Below are positions 1 through 4,662 of a DNA stretch of 5,458 nt, one piece after another. The stretch's first letter is position 1; each line of letters opens with the position of its first letter. This stretch comes from SZUA-186 sp041552135 (GTDB taxonomy: Bacteria; Pseudomonadota; Gammaproteobacteria; UBA9214): positions 1 through 5,458 of the forward strand of contig JBFELL010000185.1 of the NCBI GenBank assembly GCA_041552135.1, given 5' to 3'. The translations under genes were made by a program, and so were the position numbers. The notes below the pieces were generated by a model. It saw only the letters and a program-made list of their open reading frames with translations. It ran no database searches and was not told the DNA's origin.

Positions 1-1
1 C

Positions 2-124
2 CAGGCCATTACGCGGGCGCTGAACCACGTCGGCGGCAAGGTGTCCCAGGCCGCCGAGCTGCTCGGTATCAGCCGGCCGACGATGTATGATTTACTGAGG
101 AAATTCGGGTTGAAGCCGAAGTAG
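2..124 (+). CDS. prsR: C-terminal end of an NtrC-family response regulator, probably PrsR (PEP-CTERM-box regulator); 5' part outside the window
   Basis: Only the last 40 codons are present, in frame from base 2 and ending in TAG at 122-124. The peptide reads as a Fis-type helix-turn-helix: AL-HVGGKVSQAAELLGIS, then the recognition helix SRPTMYDLLRKFGL. This is the DNA-binding C-terminus of sigma54-dependent activators (receiver, AAA+ ATPase, Fis HTH). Many NtrC-like proteins have a recognition helix of the form -NRNTLRKKL-. The SRPTLYDLL-K-GL type seen here is what I recall for PrsR, which together with the sensor kinase PrsK controls PEP-CTERM/exosortase and exopolysaccharide genes. The HTH class is read directly from the sequence. 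The PrsR name is an inference from a short tail, and another NtrC-type activator is possible. The receiver and ATPase domains cannot be checked here. No clear intrinsic terminator follows the stop codon. Confidence 0.65.
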   Translation, partial: QAITRALNHVGGKVSQAAELLGISRPTMYDLLRKFGLKPK

Positions 125-127
125 GGG

Positions 128-337
128 GATTCACCGTAAAGGCGCAAAGAACGCCAAGATAAATTCAGGTAAAAACCATTGTTATCCCCGCGAAGCTGGG
201 GATCCATAAAATTTCATGTATTCCCGCCTGAGCCTGATCGAAGGATTCTTTTATCAATATTTTTGTCTTTGCGTTCTTTGCGTTCTTTGCGCCTTCTTTT
301 TTTACATATCTTTTCTCCGCGCCCTCTGCGGTGAATC
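128..337. repeat. Long interrupted inverted repeat (GATTCACCG ends, AAGGCGCAAAGAACGC arms)
   Basis: The outer ends GATTCACCG (128-136) and CGGTGAATC (329-337) are exact reverse complements. An inner 16-bp arm at 139-154, AAGGCGCAAAGAACGC, is matched perfectly by its reverse complement at 280-295. The right arm also contains three head-to-tail 9-mers, CTTTGCGTT twice and then CTTTGCGCC (267-293). The arms are about 125 bp apart, so this is more likely two inserted copies of a dispersed repeat in opposite orientation than a single hairpin. No protein is encoded between the arms. Confidence 0.7.
185..210. repeat. Small palindromic repeat, copy 1 (TCCCCG-loop-GGGGATCC)
   Basis: ATCCCC (184-189) can pair with GGGGAT (198-203) around an 8-base loop, followed by CCATAAA. 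The layout resembles the widespread bacterial ATTCCCGCGAA-GGGAAT type of intergenic palindrome. It has a related copy at 350-371 with the same ends and a shorter loop. Confidence 0.55.
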
Positions 338-349
338 AATTTTTTAGAG

Positions 350-371
350 TCCCCGATAGGGGATCCGTAAA
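350..371. repeat. Small palindromic repeat, copy 2 (CCCC-GATA-GGGG)
   Basis: CCCC (351-354), loop GATA, GGGG (359-362), then ATCCGTAAA. It shares the leading TCCCCG and the trailing GGGGATCC-N-TAAA with the copy at 185-210. The two are therefore probably the same repeat with loops of different length. A short CGCC-TTCA-GGCG hairpin follows at 379-390. Confidence 0.5.
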
Positions 372-455
372 CCCCCCCCGCCTTCAGGCGGCGGATCAGC
401 ATGTATGGAAAAGCTGTTCAGAATACATATTGGCCCGAATGTTAAAAGAAGAATT

Positions 456-554
456 CCTTCTCCTTCCGGGAGAAGGCCAGGATGAGGGGATATGAATCAG
501 GAAGAGGCGCTTTATATGATCCCCTCTCCCCAACCCTCTCCCTGAGGGAGAGGG
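456..554. repeat. Inverted pair of 36-bp repeats of the CCCTCTCCC...GGGAGAGGG family
   Basis: The left arm (456-491) and the reverse complement of the right arm (519-554) align without gaps over 36 bases, with about nine differences. Both end in GGGGAT, and 27 bases separate them. Each arm is itself a hairpin: CCTTCTCC with GGAGAAGG, and CCCTCTCCCT with AGGGAGAGGG. I recall this sequence type as an abundant intergenic repeat in many proteobacterial genomes. It could fold as one large cruciform or as two local hairpins. Confidence 0.75.
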
Positions 555-560
555 AGTTAA

Positions 561-625
561 TCGGCCGAATGGCCGATCAATCCGGCTTTCAGCCGTAACC
601 CGAAGCCACCGGCTTTAGCCGGTGG
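561..625. repeat. Three consecutive short hairpins just downstream of dsbD
   Basis: Three perfect stems follow one another. TCGGCC-GAAT-GGCCGA is at 561-576, CGGCT-TTC-AGCCG at 583-595, and CCACCGGC-TTTA-GCCGGTGG at 606-625 (8-bp stem with a tetraloop). They lie 26 to 90 bases beyond the dsbD stop codon, so they would form at the 3' end of the cutA-dsbD transcript. No T-run follows on the minus strand, so they are not a classical intrinsic terminator. They may protect the mRNA end, or they may be REP-like elements of the kind mobilised by RAYT/TnpA-REP transposases. Confidence 0.6.
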
Positions 626-650
626 AGTATTCACTATCTGGCAAAACACC

Positions 651-2924
651 CTAGTTACCCATCGCCCCCTTCAGATGTGCCAGAAAATCATCCGCCCCCA
701 TGAATCCCACCAGCCGGTAGTTTCTTTGTTCCTCGCCGTCAGTGCCGAAGAACAGGATGGCGGGCGGGGCGAACAGGTTGAAGTGGTTCAGCAGGGCAAG
801 ATCTGTTGCGTCATTGGCCGTGACGTCGGCCTGCAGGATGGTGACGTCTGACAGGGCCTGCTGCACGCGGCTGTCGGAGAAGGTGTAGTCCTCCATCTTG
901 ATGCAGTAGGTGCACCAGTCGGCGTAGAAGTCGAGCATGACGGCCTTGCCGGCGGCGCTGCTCTGCTGCAGGGCGGCATTGAAATCCTCCACGCTCTTGA
1001 TGCGCTCGAAGGCCAGGTGCTGCGAGGCGTGCTCGCCGCCGGCGGTCATGGCCGTGCCCGTGGTGATGTTGCGCAGCGGGTTGAACGGGTCGCGGGCGCC
1101 GGTGGCGGCGCCGATCAGCAGGATCACGCCGTAGACCAGCATGGCGATGCCGAGCCCCTTCCACAGCCGCCGCCAGCCGGAGGCCTCCTCCGGCAGCGGG
1201 TCGAGGGCGCGCAGGTAGATGGCGGGGACGATCAGCAGCAGCGCCCACAGGGCCAGGCTGACCGGGCCGGGCAGCACGCGCTCCAGCATCAGCACGGCTA
1301 CACCGAGCAGGATGACGCCGAACACGGCCTTGACCGTGTCCATCCAGCCGCCGGCCTTCGGCAGCAGCTTGCCGCCGGAGGTGCAGATGACCAGCAGCGG
1401 CGCGCCCATGCCGTTGCCGAGCGCGAACATGGCCAGTGTGCCTGTGAGGTAATCGCCCGACTGGCTGGTGTAGAGCAGGGCGCCGATCAGTACCGGGCCG
1501 GCGCAGGGGCCCACGATCAGGGCGGACAGCACGCCCATGGACGCGACGCCGAGCCATGAACCGCTTTTCTGCCGGTGACTGGCCTCGCTGAGCCTGGCCT
1601 GCCACGAGGCCGGCAGCTGCAGGTTGTAGAAGCCGAACATCGACAGCGCCAGCAGTACGAACACCAGTGCGAAGAAGCCGAGTATCCAGGGGTTCTGGAA
1701 GAAGGCCTGCACACCGGCGCCCATCTGCGCCGAGACCAGGCCGATGACGGCATAGGTCACGGCCACGGCCTCGACGTAGATGAGCGTCAGGCTGAAGGCC
1801 TTGCCGACCGTGATGTTCTCGCCGTGCCCGACGATGATGCTGGAGATGATGGGGATCATCGGGTACATGCAGGCGGTGAAGGCGAGCAGCACGCCGGCAC
1901 CGAAGAAAAACAGCACGACCCAGCCAAGGCTGCTTTCACGCAAGACACGCGCGATGTCGTCCTGCTTCGAGGTGACGGCGGGTGCCGTGACAGCCGCGTC
2001 GGCCAGCACCGGTGTCGCGGCTTCGGTCCCGCCGCTCCAGGCAGCGAGGCTGACGGGCAGGGTCTTCTTGATCGGCGGGTAGCAGATGCCGGCCTCGGCA
2101 CAGCCCTGGTAACCCACCTGCAGGCTGATGTCGGCTGGATCTGTGGCCGAGCGCTGCAGGGGCACAATGACATCGACCTCGTGGTAGAGGACCTGGACGT
2201 CGCCAAAGAACTCGTCGTGCTTGGTCTTGCCCTCGGGCAGGGTGAACGGCAGTAGCGTGACGTCCTCGCCCTCCTGCAGCCGGATCGTGATCTTGTCCCG
2301 GTAGAGGTAGTAGCCGTCCTCGATATTCCAGTGGATGCGCACCCGGTCAGGGGCCTCCGCCAGGAGGTCGACGCGGAAGGCGACATCGGGGTCGAGGAAA
2401 TCGTCATCGGCTGTGCCCGACCCGGGCCGGTCGCCGAGCAAGCCGAGGGCATCCAGTGCCGCCATGCCGGTTTCCCTGATGCCGCCGGCTGCCGGGAGTT
2501 CCAGGCTGGCGATCTGGGTGTGCGGCGGGTAGCACACGCCGATATCGGCACAGCCCTGCGAGACGGCAGTCAGGCGCAGCGTCTTCGGGGCGTCCCCGCT
2601 ATGCACAAACGGGATCGTGACCGTGGCACGGTTGCGGTACACGGCGATCTTGCCGAAGAACTCGTCGTCCTTGATCTTGCCCGGCGGCAGTACGGGGTCG
2701 CCAAGGGTGATACCGGGCGTGTCGGTGCTGAAGCGCATGCGGTCCCGGTACATGTAGTAGCCGTCCGCGATGTTCCAGCTAACCTCAACCGATGTGCCCT
2801 TGCCGATCTTCGCGGTGAATGCGAAGGCCTTGTCCGGCTCGAGCAAGTCGCTGTCGTCGAGCGCGGCAGCGGTGAATGACGCCAGCAGGCCAAGCAGCAG
2901 GGTTAACAGTTTCCAGGTCTTCAT
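651..2924 (-). CDS. dsbD: Thiol:disulfide interchange protein DsbD with duplicated N-terminal domain
   Basis: The 757-aa inner-membrane reductase DsbD passes electrons from cytoplasmic thioredoxin to periplasmic partners such as DsbC and CcmG. Visible order: signal peptide about 1-21; nDsbD domain 1 about 26-145 with DEFFG cap loop 87-91 and QGCADIGVCYPP (C125, C131); nDsbD domain 2 about 175-292 with DEFFG 237-241 and QGCAEAGICYPP (C275, C281); eight likely membrane helices about 333-608 with the paired cysteines C352 (FTACMYP) and C474 (VGPCAGP); thioredoxin-fold domain about 637-757 with WCTYC (C671, C674) and a probable cis-Pro at 721. The E. coli protein is about 565 aa with one N-terminal domain, so the extra length here is the duplicated domain. 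The ATG at 2922-2924 was chosen because it opens directly onto the signal peptide (MKTWKLLTLLLGLLASFTAAA) and overlaps the cutA stop as ATGA. The frame stays open upstream to 3341, but that part lies across cutA and looks like nothing. The ribosome site is weak, which fits translational coupling to cutA. Confidence 0.95.
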   Translation of the reverse strand: MKTWKLLTLLLGLLASFTAAALDDSDLLEPDKAFAFTAKIGKGTSVEVSWNIADGYYMYRDRMRFSTDTPGITLGDPVLPPGKIKDDEFFGKIAVYRNRATVTIPFVHSGDAPKTLRLTAVSQGCADIGVCYPPHTQIASLELPAAGGIRETGMAALDALGLLGDRPGSGTADDDFLDPDVAFRVDLLAEAPDRVRIHWNIEDGYYLYRDKITIRLQEGEDVTLLPFTLPEGKTKHDEFFGDVQVLYHEVDVIVPLQRSATDPADISLQVGYQGCAEAGICYPPIKKTLPVSLAAWSGGTEAATPVLADAAVTAPAVTSKQDDIARVLRESSLGWVVLFFFGAGVLLAFTACMYPMIPIISSIIVGHGENITVGKAFSLTLIYVEAVAVTYAVIGLVSAQMGAGVQAFFQNPWILGFFALVFVLLALSMFGFYNLQLPASWQARLSEASHRQKSGSWLGVASMGVLSALIVGPCAGPVLIGALLYTSQSGDYLTGTLAMFALGNGMGAPLLVICTSGGKLLPKAGGWMDTVKAVFGVILLGVAVLMLERVLPGPVSLALWALLLIVPAIYLRALDPLPEEASGWRRLWKGLGIAMLVYGVILLIGAATGARDPFNPLRNITTGTAMTAGGEHASQHLAFERIKSVEDFNAALQQSSAAGKAVMLDFYADWCTYCIKMEDYTFSDSRVQQALSDVTILQADVTANDATDLALLNHFNLFAPPAILFFGTDGEEQRNYRLVGFMGADDFLAHLKGAMGN

Positions 2925-3250
2925 GATGACGTCTCGAGTGATTGTTTCAGCCAGTTGAGATACGCCGGCAGGCCGTCCTGAATTGGGACTGCGATGATCT
3001 CGGGAAGTTCGTAGGGGTGCAGGTCGACTATCTTCGCCTGCAGTGCCTTGTATGCCGTTGCGCCGGTCTTGACTAGCAGCAGCTGTTCGTCGCTCTGCTC
3101 GATCCGGTCCTCCCACCGGTAGACCGATGTGATGCCGGGAATGATATTGACGCAGGCCGCGAGATTGTCGGCAATCAGTATGTTGGCCATTTCCTCGGCC
3201 GTGTCGAGGTCGGGGACAGTGCACAGCACGATTTGCGGCTTGTCTCGCAT
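2921..3250 (-). CDS. cutA: CutA1 divalent-cation tolerance protein
   Basis: This 109-aa protein is a full-length CutA1, a small trimeric ferredoxin-like-fold protein linked to copper and other divalent-cation tolerance, whose molecular role remains unclear. Family hallmarks are present: IVLCTVPD (C10), A-NL-AACVNIIPGITSVYRWE (C33, W46), the LLLVKT strand, and HPYELPEIIAVPI (78-90), followed by YLNWL near the C-terminus. The start is the ATG at 3248-3250. An AAGG about 12 bases upstream is the only Shine-Dalgarno candidate, so it is weak. The TGA at 2921-2923 overlaps the dsbD ATG (ATGA), which implies one transcript and coupled translation. The cutA-dsbD order is the same as in E. coli, where dsbD was once called cutA2. 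No convincing promoter was found. A TATATT about 10 bases before the start codon is too close for a normal leader. Confidence 0.95.
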   Translation of the reverse strand: MRDKPQIVLCTVPDLDTAEEMANILIADNLAACVNIIPGITSVYRWEDRIEQSDEQLLLVKTGATAYKALQAKIVDLHPYELPEIIAVPIQDGLPAYLNWLKQSLETSS

Positions 3251-3305
3251 CCGGTGAATATACCTTAAACAGGCAAGCAGAGAAGAGCATGCGCGCTGCC
3301 GGCAT

Positions 3306-3346
3306 GATGATGAGTGGCCACGGAATCACACGGAAGGACACGGAAA
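3306..3346 (+). repeat. 41-bp direct repeat, copy A (TGGCCACGGAATCAC type)
   Basis: This copy matches 3415-3455 with three differences in 41 bases. The core is made of three 10-bp units, CACGGAATCA, CACGGAAGGA and CACGGAAATA (3319-3348), so it is also a short tandem repeat with a period close to one DNA helical turn. It resembles the CACGGAG-type dispersed repeats often seen between genes in environmental proteobacteria. Confidence 0.75.
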
Positions 3347-3414
3347 TAAAAAATATCTACCCCTCTCATCAGATTGACGATGCACAGGAATATACAAGCG
3401 GCAGTGGGTAGGGG

Positions 3415-3455
3415 GATGATAAATGGCCACGGAATCACGCGGAAGGACACGGAAA
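3415..3455 (+). repeat. 41-bp direct repeat, copy B
   Basis: This is the second copy of the repeat at 3306-3346, starting 109 bases further on. The last 32 bases (3424-3455 against 3315-3346) differ at a single position. Its first part, AAATGGCCACGGAATC (3421-3436), is repeated in inverted orientation at 3590-3605. Confidence 0.75.
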
Positions 3456-3477
3456 GAGCGCCAATCAGCACATGGCC

Positions 3478-3509
3478 GTCGGGTTACGGTGCGACGCGCC
3501 TGGCCCGGC
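3478..3509. repeat. REP-like hairpin (GTCGGGTTACGG / CCTGGCCCGGC)
   Basis: GTCGGGTTACGG (3478-3489) can pair with CCTGGCCCGGC (3499-3509), using several G-U pairs and one bulge, around a 9-base loop. The form resembles the GTCGGGTTACGG...CCTAACCCGAC intergenic palindromes of proteobacteria, here with a decayed right arm. Confidence 0.5.
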
Positions 3510-3553
3510 CTGCGATGATCATTGCGTCAGAAATCGACCTGGAAAGACCGCAG

Positions 3554-3583
3554 GTCGGATCAGGCCGAAGGCCGTCATCCGAC
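3554..3583. repeat. REP-like hairpin (GTCGGAT ... ATCCGAC)
   Basis: GTCGGAT (3554-3560) pairs with ATCCGAC (3577-3583). Inside it GGCC (3563-3566) pairs with GGCC (3570-3573) around a GAA loop, with a small internal mismatch between the two stems. An alternative pairing exists between CGACCT (3535-3540) and AGGTCG (3552-3557). It belongs to the common GTCGGATTA-type intergenic palindromes. Confidence 0.6.
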
Positions 3584-3631
3584 GCTGTTGATTCCGTGGC
3601 CATTTGATTTCGATTCGGTTATGTTGGGCCG

Positions 3632-4078
3632 ATGTCCCCGCTTCCCGTTCTGTTGCTGTTTCTGGCAGTCCCGCTGGTCGAAATCTATTTCCTGATCCAG
3701 GTGGGCAGTATGATCGGTGCGTTGACGACCGTGGTGCTGGTGGTGCTGACGGCCGTGATCGGCGCCTCGCTCGCCCGCTACCAGGGGCTGGTGACCCTGC
3801 AGCGTGTGCAGGCCACCCTGGCCCGGGGCGAGGCGCCGGCCATCGAGATGCTGGAGGGCGTGATTCTTTTTATCGGTGCCGTCCTGCTACTGACGCCGGG
3901 GTTCGTCACCGACCTCGCCGGCTTCGCCTGCCTTGTGCCGCCGTTGCGCCGCTCGATCGCCCTCTGGGCGCTGCAGCACGTGATCGTGCCGCCACCACCG
4001 CCCGGCGGTCCCGGTTCGCCAACGGGTAGCCGCGAGACCCGGACCCTGGAGGGTGAATATCGCCGCGAGGATGACTGA
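3632..4078 (+). CDS. fxsA: FxsA family inner-membrane protein
   Basis: This 148-aa membrane protein matches the FxsA family. In E. coli, overproduction of FxsA relieves the exclusion of phage T7 by the F plasmid, and its normal role is unknown. Visible features are hydrophobic helices at about 4-22 and 26-48, a loop with LARYQG (47-52), a hydrophobic stretch at about 73-100 carrying LLLTPGFVTDLAG (85-97), and then VPPLRR. The cytosolic tail is polar and carries a run of five prolines (120-124) before a charged end. The start is the ATG at 3632, which gives the family's usual N-terminus (LLLFLAVPLVEIYFLIQVG). The ATG at 3621 is out of frame, and there is no good Shine-Dalgarno sequence before 3632. 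Its position just upstream of groES matches the E. coli neighbourhood. It is probably transcribed separately from groESL, given the 235-base gap with its own promoter. Confidence 0.92.
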   Translation: MSPLPVLLLFLAVPLVEIYFLIQVGSMIGALTTVVLVVLTAVIGASLARYQGLVTLQRVQATLARGEAPAIEMLEGVILFIGAVLLLTPGFVTDLAGFACLVPPLRRSIALWALQHVIVPPPPPGGPGSPTGSRETRTLEGEYRREDD

Positions 4079-4095
4079 GGTCCGGTGCGGCCGGT

Positions 4096-4161
4096 AGCGA
4101 ATTCATTCGCGATCAGGATCCCCTGGCCTTTGCTCCTCGACCCGTCGCGGCTGAAGCCGCT
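4096..4161. repeat. REPIN-like pair of inverted REP hairpins
   Basis: The left unit AGCGAATTCATTCGCGA (4096-4112) and the right unit TCGCGGCTGAAGCCGCT (4145-4161) are inverted copies. The reverse complement of the right unit is AGCGGCTTCAGCCGCGA. The units share AGCG-TTCA-CGCGA and differ only at four paired stem bases, where both sides of the stem changed together (AA/TT against GC/GC). That compensation indicates the hairpin itself is kept. The type matches the GTAGGAGCGGCTTCAGCCGCGA repeats known from Pseudomonas and xanthomonads. It lies 17 bases after the fxsA stop and ends 32 bases before the groES -35 box. Confidence 0.75.
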
Positions 4162-4193
4162 CCTGCAGGATTTCTATCCTTGCGCCTGATCTC

Positions 4194-4221
4194 TTGACAC
4201 GTGCATATTCGCCGCTATCAT
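4194..4221 (+). promoter_or_regulatory. Sigma70-type promoter of groES-groEL
   Basis: A consensus -35 box TTGACA (4194-4199) is followed after 16 bases by TATCAT (4216-4221), one change from TATAAT. Transcription should start near 4227-4229, inside CIRCE. No CCCCAT-type -10 element of a sigma32 promoter was seen, so heat induction probably relies on HrcA derepression. Confidence 0.85.
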
Positions 4222-4247
4222 TAGCACTCACTAAAGGCGAGTGCTAA
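4221..4247. promoter_or_regulatory. CIRCE operator (HrcA binding site)
   Basis: TTAGCACTC, a 9-base spacer, then GAGTGCTAA form an exact match to the CIRCE consensus. HrcA, kept active by GroEL, binds here as a repressor. When GroEL is occupied by unfolded proteins, repression is lost. The operator overlaps the last base of the -10 box and the expected start point, so bound HrcA would block RNA polymerase directly. It also lies in the 5' end of the mRNA, where the inverted repeat can affect transcript stability. HrcA itself is not in this window. Confidence 0.97.
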
Positions 4248-4313
4248 TAATATTACGAGCCGTTTTTTAGTTCATTGATTTAGATAGTCATTCCTGTAAG
4301 GAGAAACCCACAG

Positions 4314-4604
4314 ATGAATATTCGTCCGTTGCACGATCGCGTGATCCTGAAACGCATGGAAGAAGAGACCACCTCACCGGGTGGGATTGTAATCCCGGAT
4401 TCTGCCGCCGAAAAGCCGGTTCGTGGTGAAATAGTTGCCGCAGGAAACGGAAAACGCCTTGATAATGGGGATGTTATCCCGCTGGACGTTAAGATCGGCG
4501 ACACGGTCCTGTTCGGCAAGTACTCGGGCACCGAGGTCAAGGTCAATGGCCAGGACCTGCTGGTGATGCGTGAAGAAGACATCATGGGTGTAATCGAGGC
4601 CTGA
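4314..4604 (+). CDS. groES: Co-chaperonin GroES (Hsp10)
   Basis: This 96-aa protein is a full-length GroES, which forms the seven-membered lid over the GroEL chamber. It starts MNIRPLHDRVILKR. The mobile loop lies at about 17-32 and contains the GroEL-binding hydrophobic triplet IVI (25-27, within PGGIVIP). Typical strands GEIVAAG-GK (38-47), VKIGDTVLFGKYSGTEV (59-75) and EDIMGVIEA at the end follow. A clear ribosome site TAAGGAG (4297-4303) sits 10 bases before the ATG. It is first in an operon with groEL, 58 bases away, under the promoter and CIRCE operator directly upstream. The 5' leader from the predicted start is about 85 bases. Confidence 0.98.
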   Translation: MNIRPLHDRVILKRMEEETTSPGGIVIPDSAAEKPVRGEIVAAGNGKRLDNGDVIPLDVKIGDTVLFGKYSGTEVKVNGQDLLVMREEDIMGVIEA

Positions 4605-4662
4605 TGCGGATCGGCAGACCGCCGGATCGCAACCAACCATAGAATTCAGAGAGGAATATTTC

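Larger units (their letters stand above)
125..650. other. Gene-free, repeat-rich intergenic region between the regulator and dsbD
   Basis: These 526 bases lie between two converging genes (regulator on plus, dsbD on minus). I see no credible gene. The only long open frame, on the minus strand at 214-402, translates to a Lys/Arg-rich peptide made from simple repeats. The region holds at least four kinds of palindromic repeat, listed separately. No tRNA and no hairpin followed directly by a T-run was seen on either strand, so the ends of the two transcripts are not clearly marked. The 125-440 part is visibly richer in A+T than the flanking genes. Confidence 0.8.
3421..3605. repeat. 185-bp cassette with perfect 16-bp terminal inverted repeats
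   Basis: AAATGGCCACGGAATC (3421-3436) and its exact reverse complement GATTCCGTGGCCATTT (3590-3605) bound a 185-bp segment with no gene. GAT occurs immediately outside each end (3418-3420 and 3606-3608), which could be a 3-bp target duplication or chance. The inside contains two REP-like hairpins. It may be a MITE-like element, or two dispersed repeats that landed in opposite orientation. The presence of copy A outside the segment favours the second reading. Confidence 0.55.
3251..3631. other. Divergent intergenic region between cutA and fxsA, filled with repeats
   Basis: These 381 bases separate cutA (leftward) from fxsA (rightward), so the promoters of both units should lie here. I could not identify either with confidence. 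The stretch holds two copies of a 41-bp direct repeat, an inverted partial third copy, and two REP-like hairpins, each listed separately. Short open frames here (for example 3374-3607 on plus) are made of the repeats and show no protein-like pattern. Confidence 0.8.

Noticed and set aside
214..402. 62-aa open frame on the minus strand
   Set aside because: It is a translation of the purine-rich repeats and C/G runs in this gap. It is very rich in Lys and Arg and has no supporting ribosome site or family likeness.
125..650. Hidden tRNA, small RNA or riboswitch in the first intergenic region
   Set aside because: No cloverleaf, T-loop sequence or known riboswitch core was seen. The structure present is accounted for by repeat hairpins.
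1017..2255. Long plus-strand open frames opposite dsbD (180 and 226 aa)
   Set aside because: These come from high GC and codon bias on the antisense strand of a well-supported gene. Composition is low in hydrophobic pattern and rich in Gln, Gly and Ala.
3231..3270. TATATT just upstream of cutA as its -10 box
   Set aside because: It would place the transcript start almost at the start codon, and there is no acceptable -35 box at the right distance.
2925..3341. In-frame extension of dsbD upstream to an ATG at 3341 (896-aa version)
   Set aside because: The extra 139 residues lie across cutA, show no domain, and would put the clear signal peptide in the middle of the protein. The ATG at 2922-2924 fits DsbD and the ATGA overlap.
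3306..3455. Possible CRISPR array from the 41-bp direct repeats
   Set aside because: There are only two copies, 109 bases apart start to start, with an inverted partial third and no cas genes. This is a dispersed repeat.
4221..4268. CIRCE hairpin plus the T-run at 4263-4268 as an attenuator or terminator
   Set aside because: The T-run starts 15 bases after the stem, too far for intrinsic termination, and the stem is fully explained as the HrcA operator.
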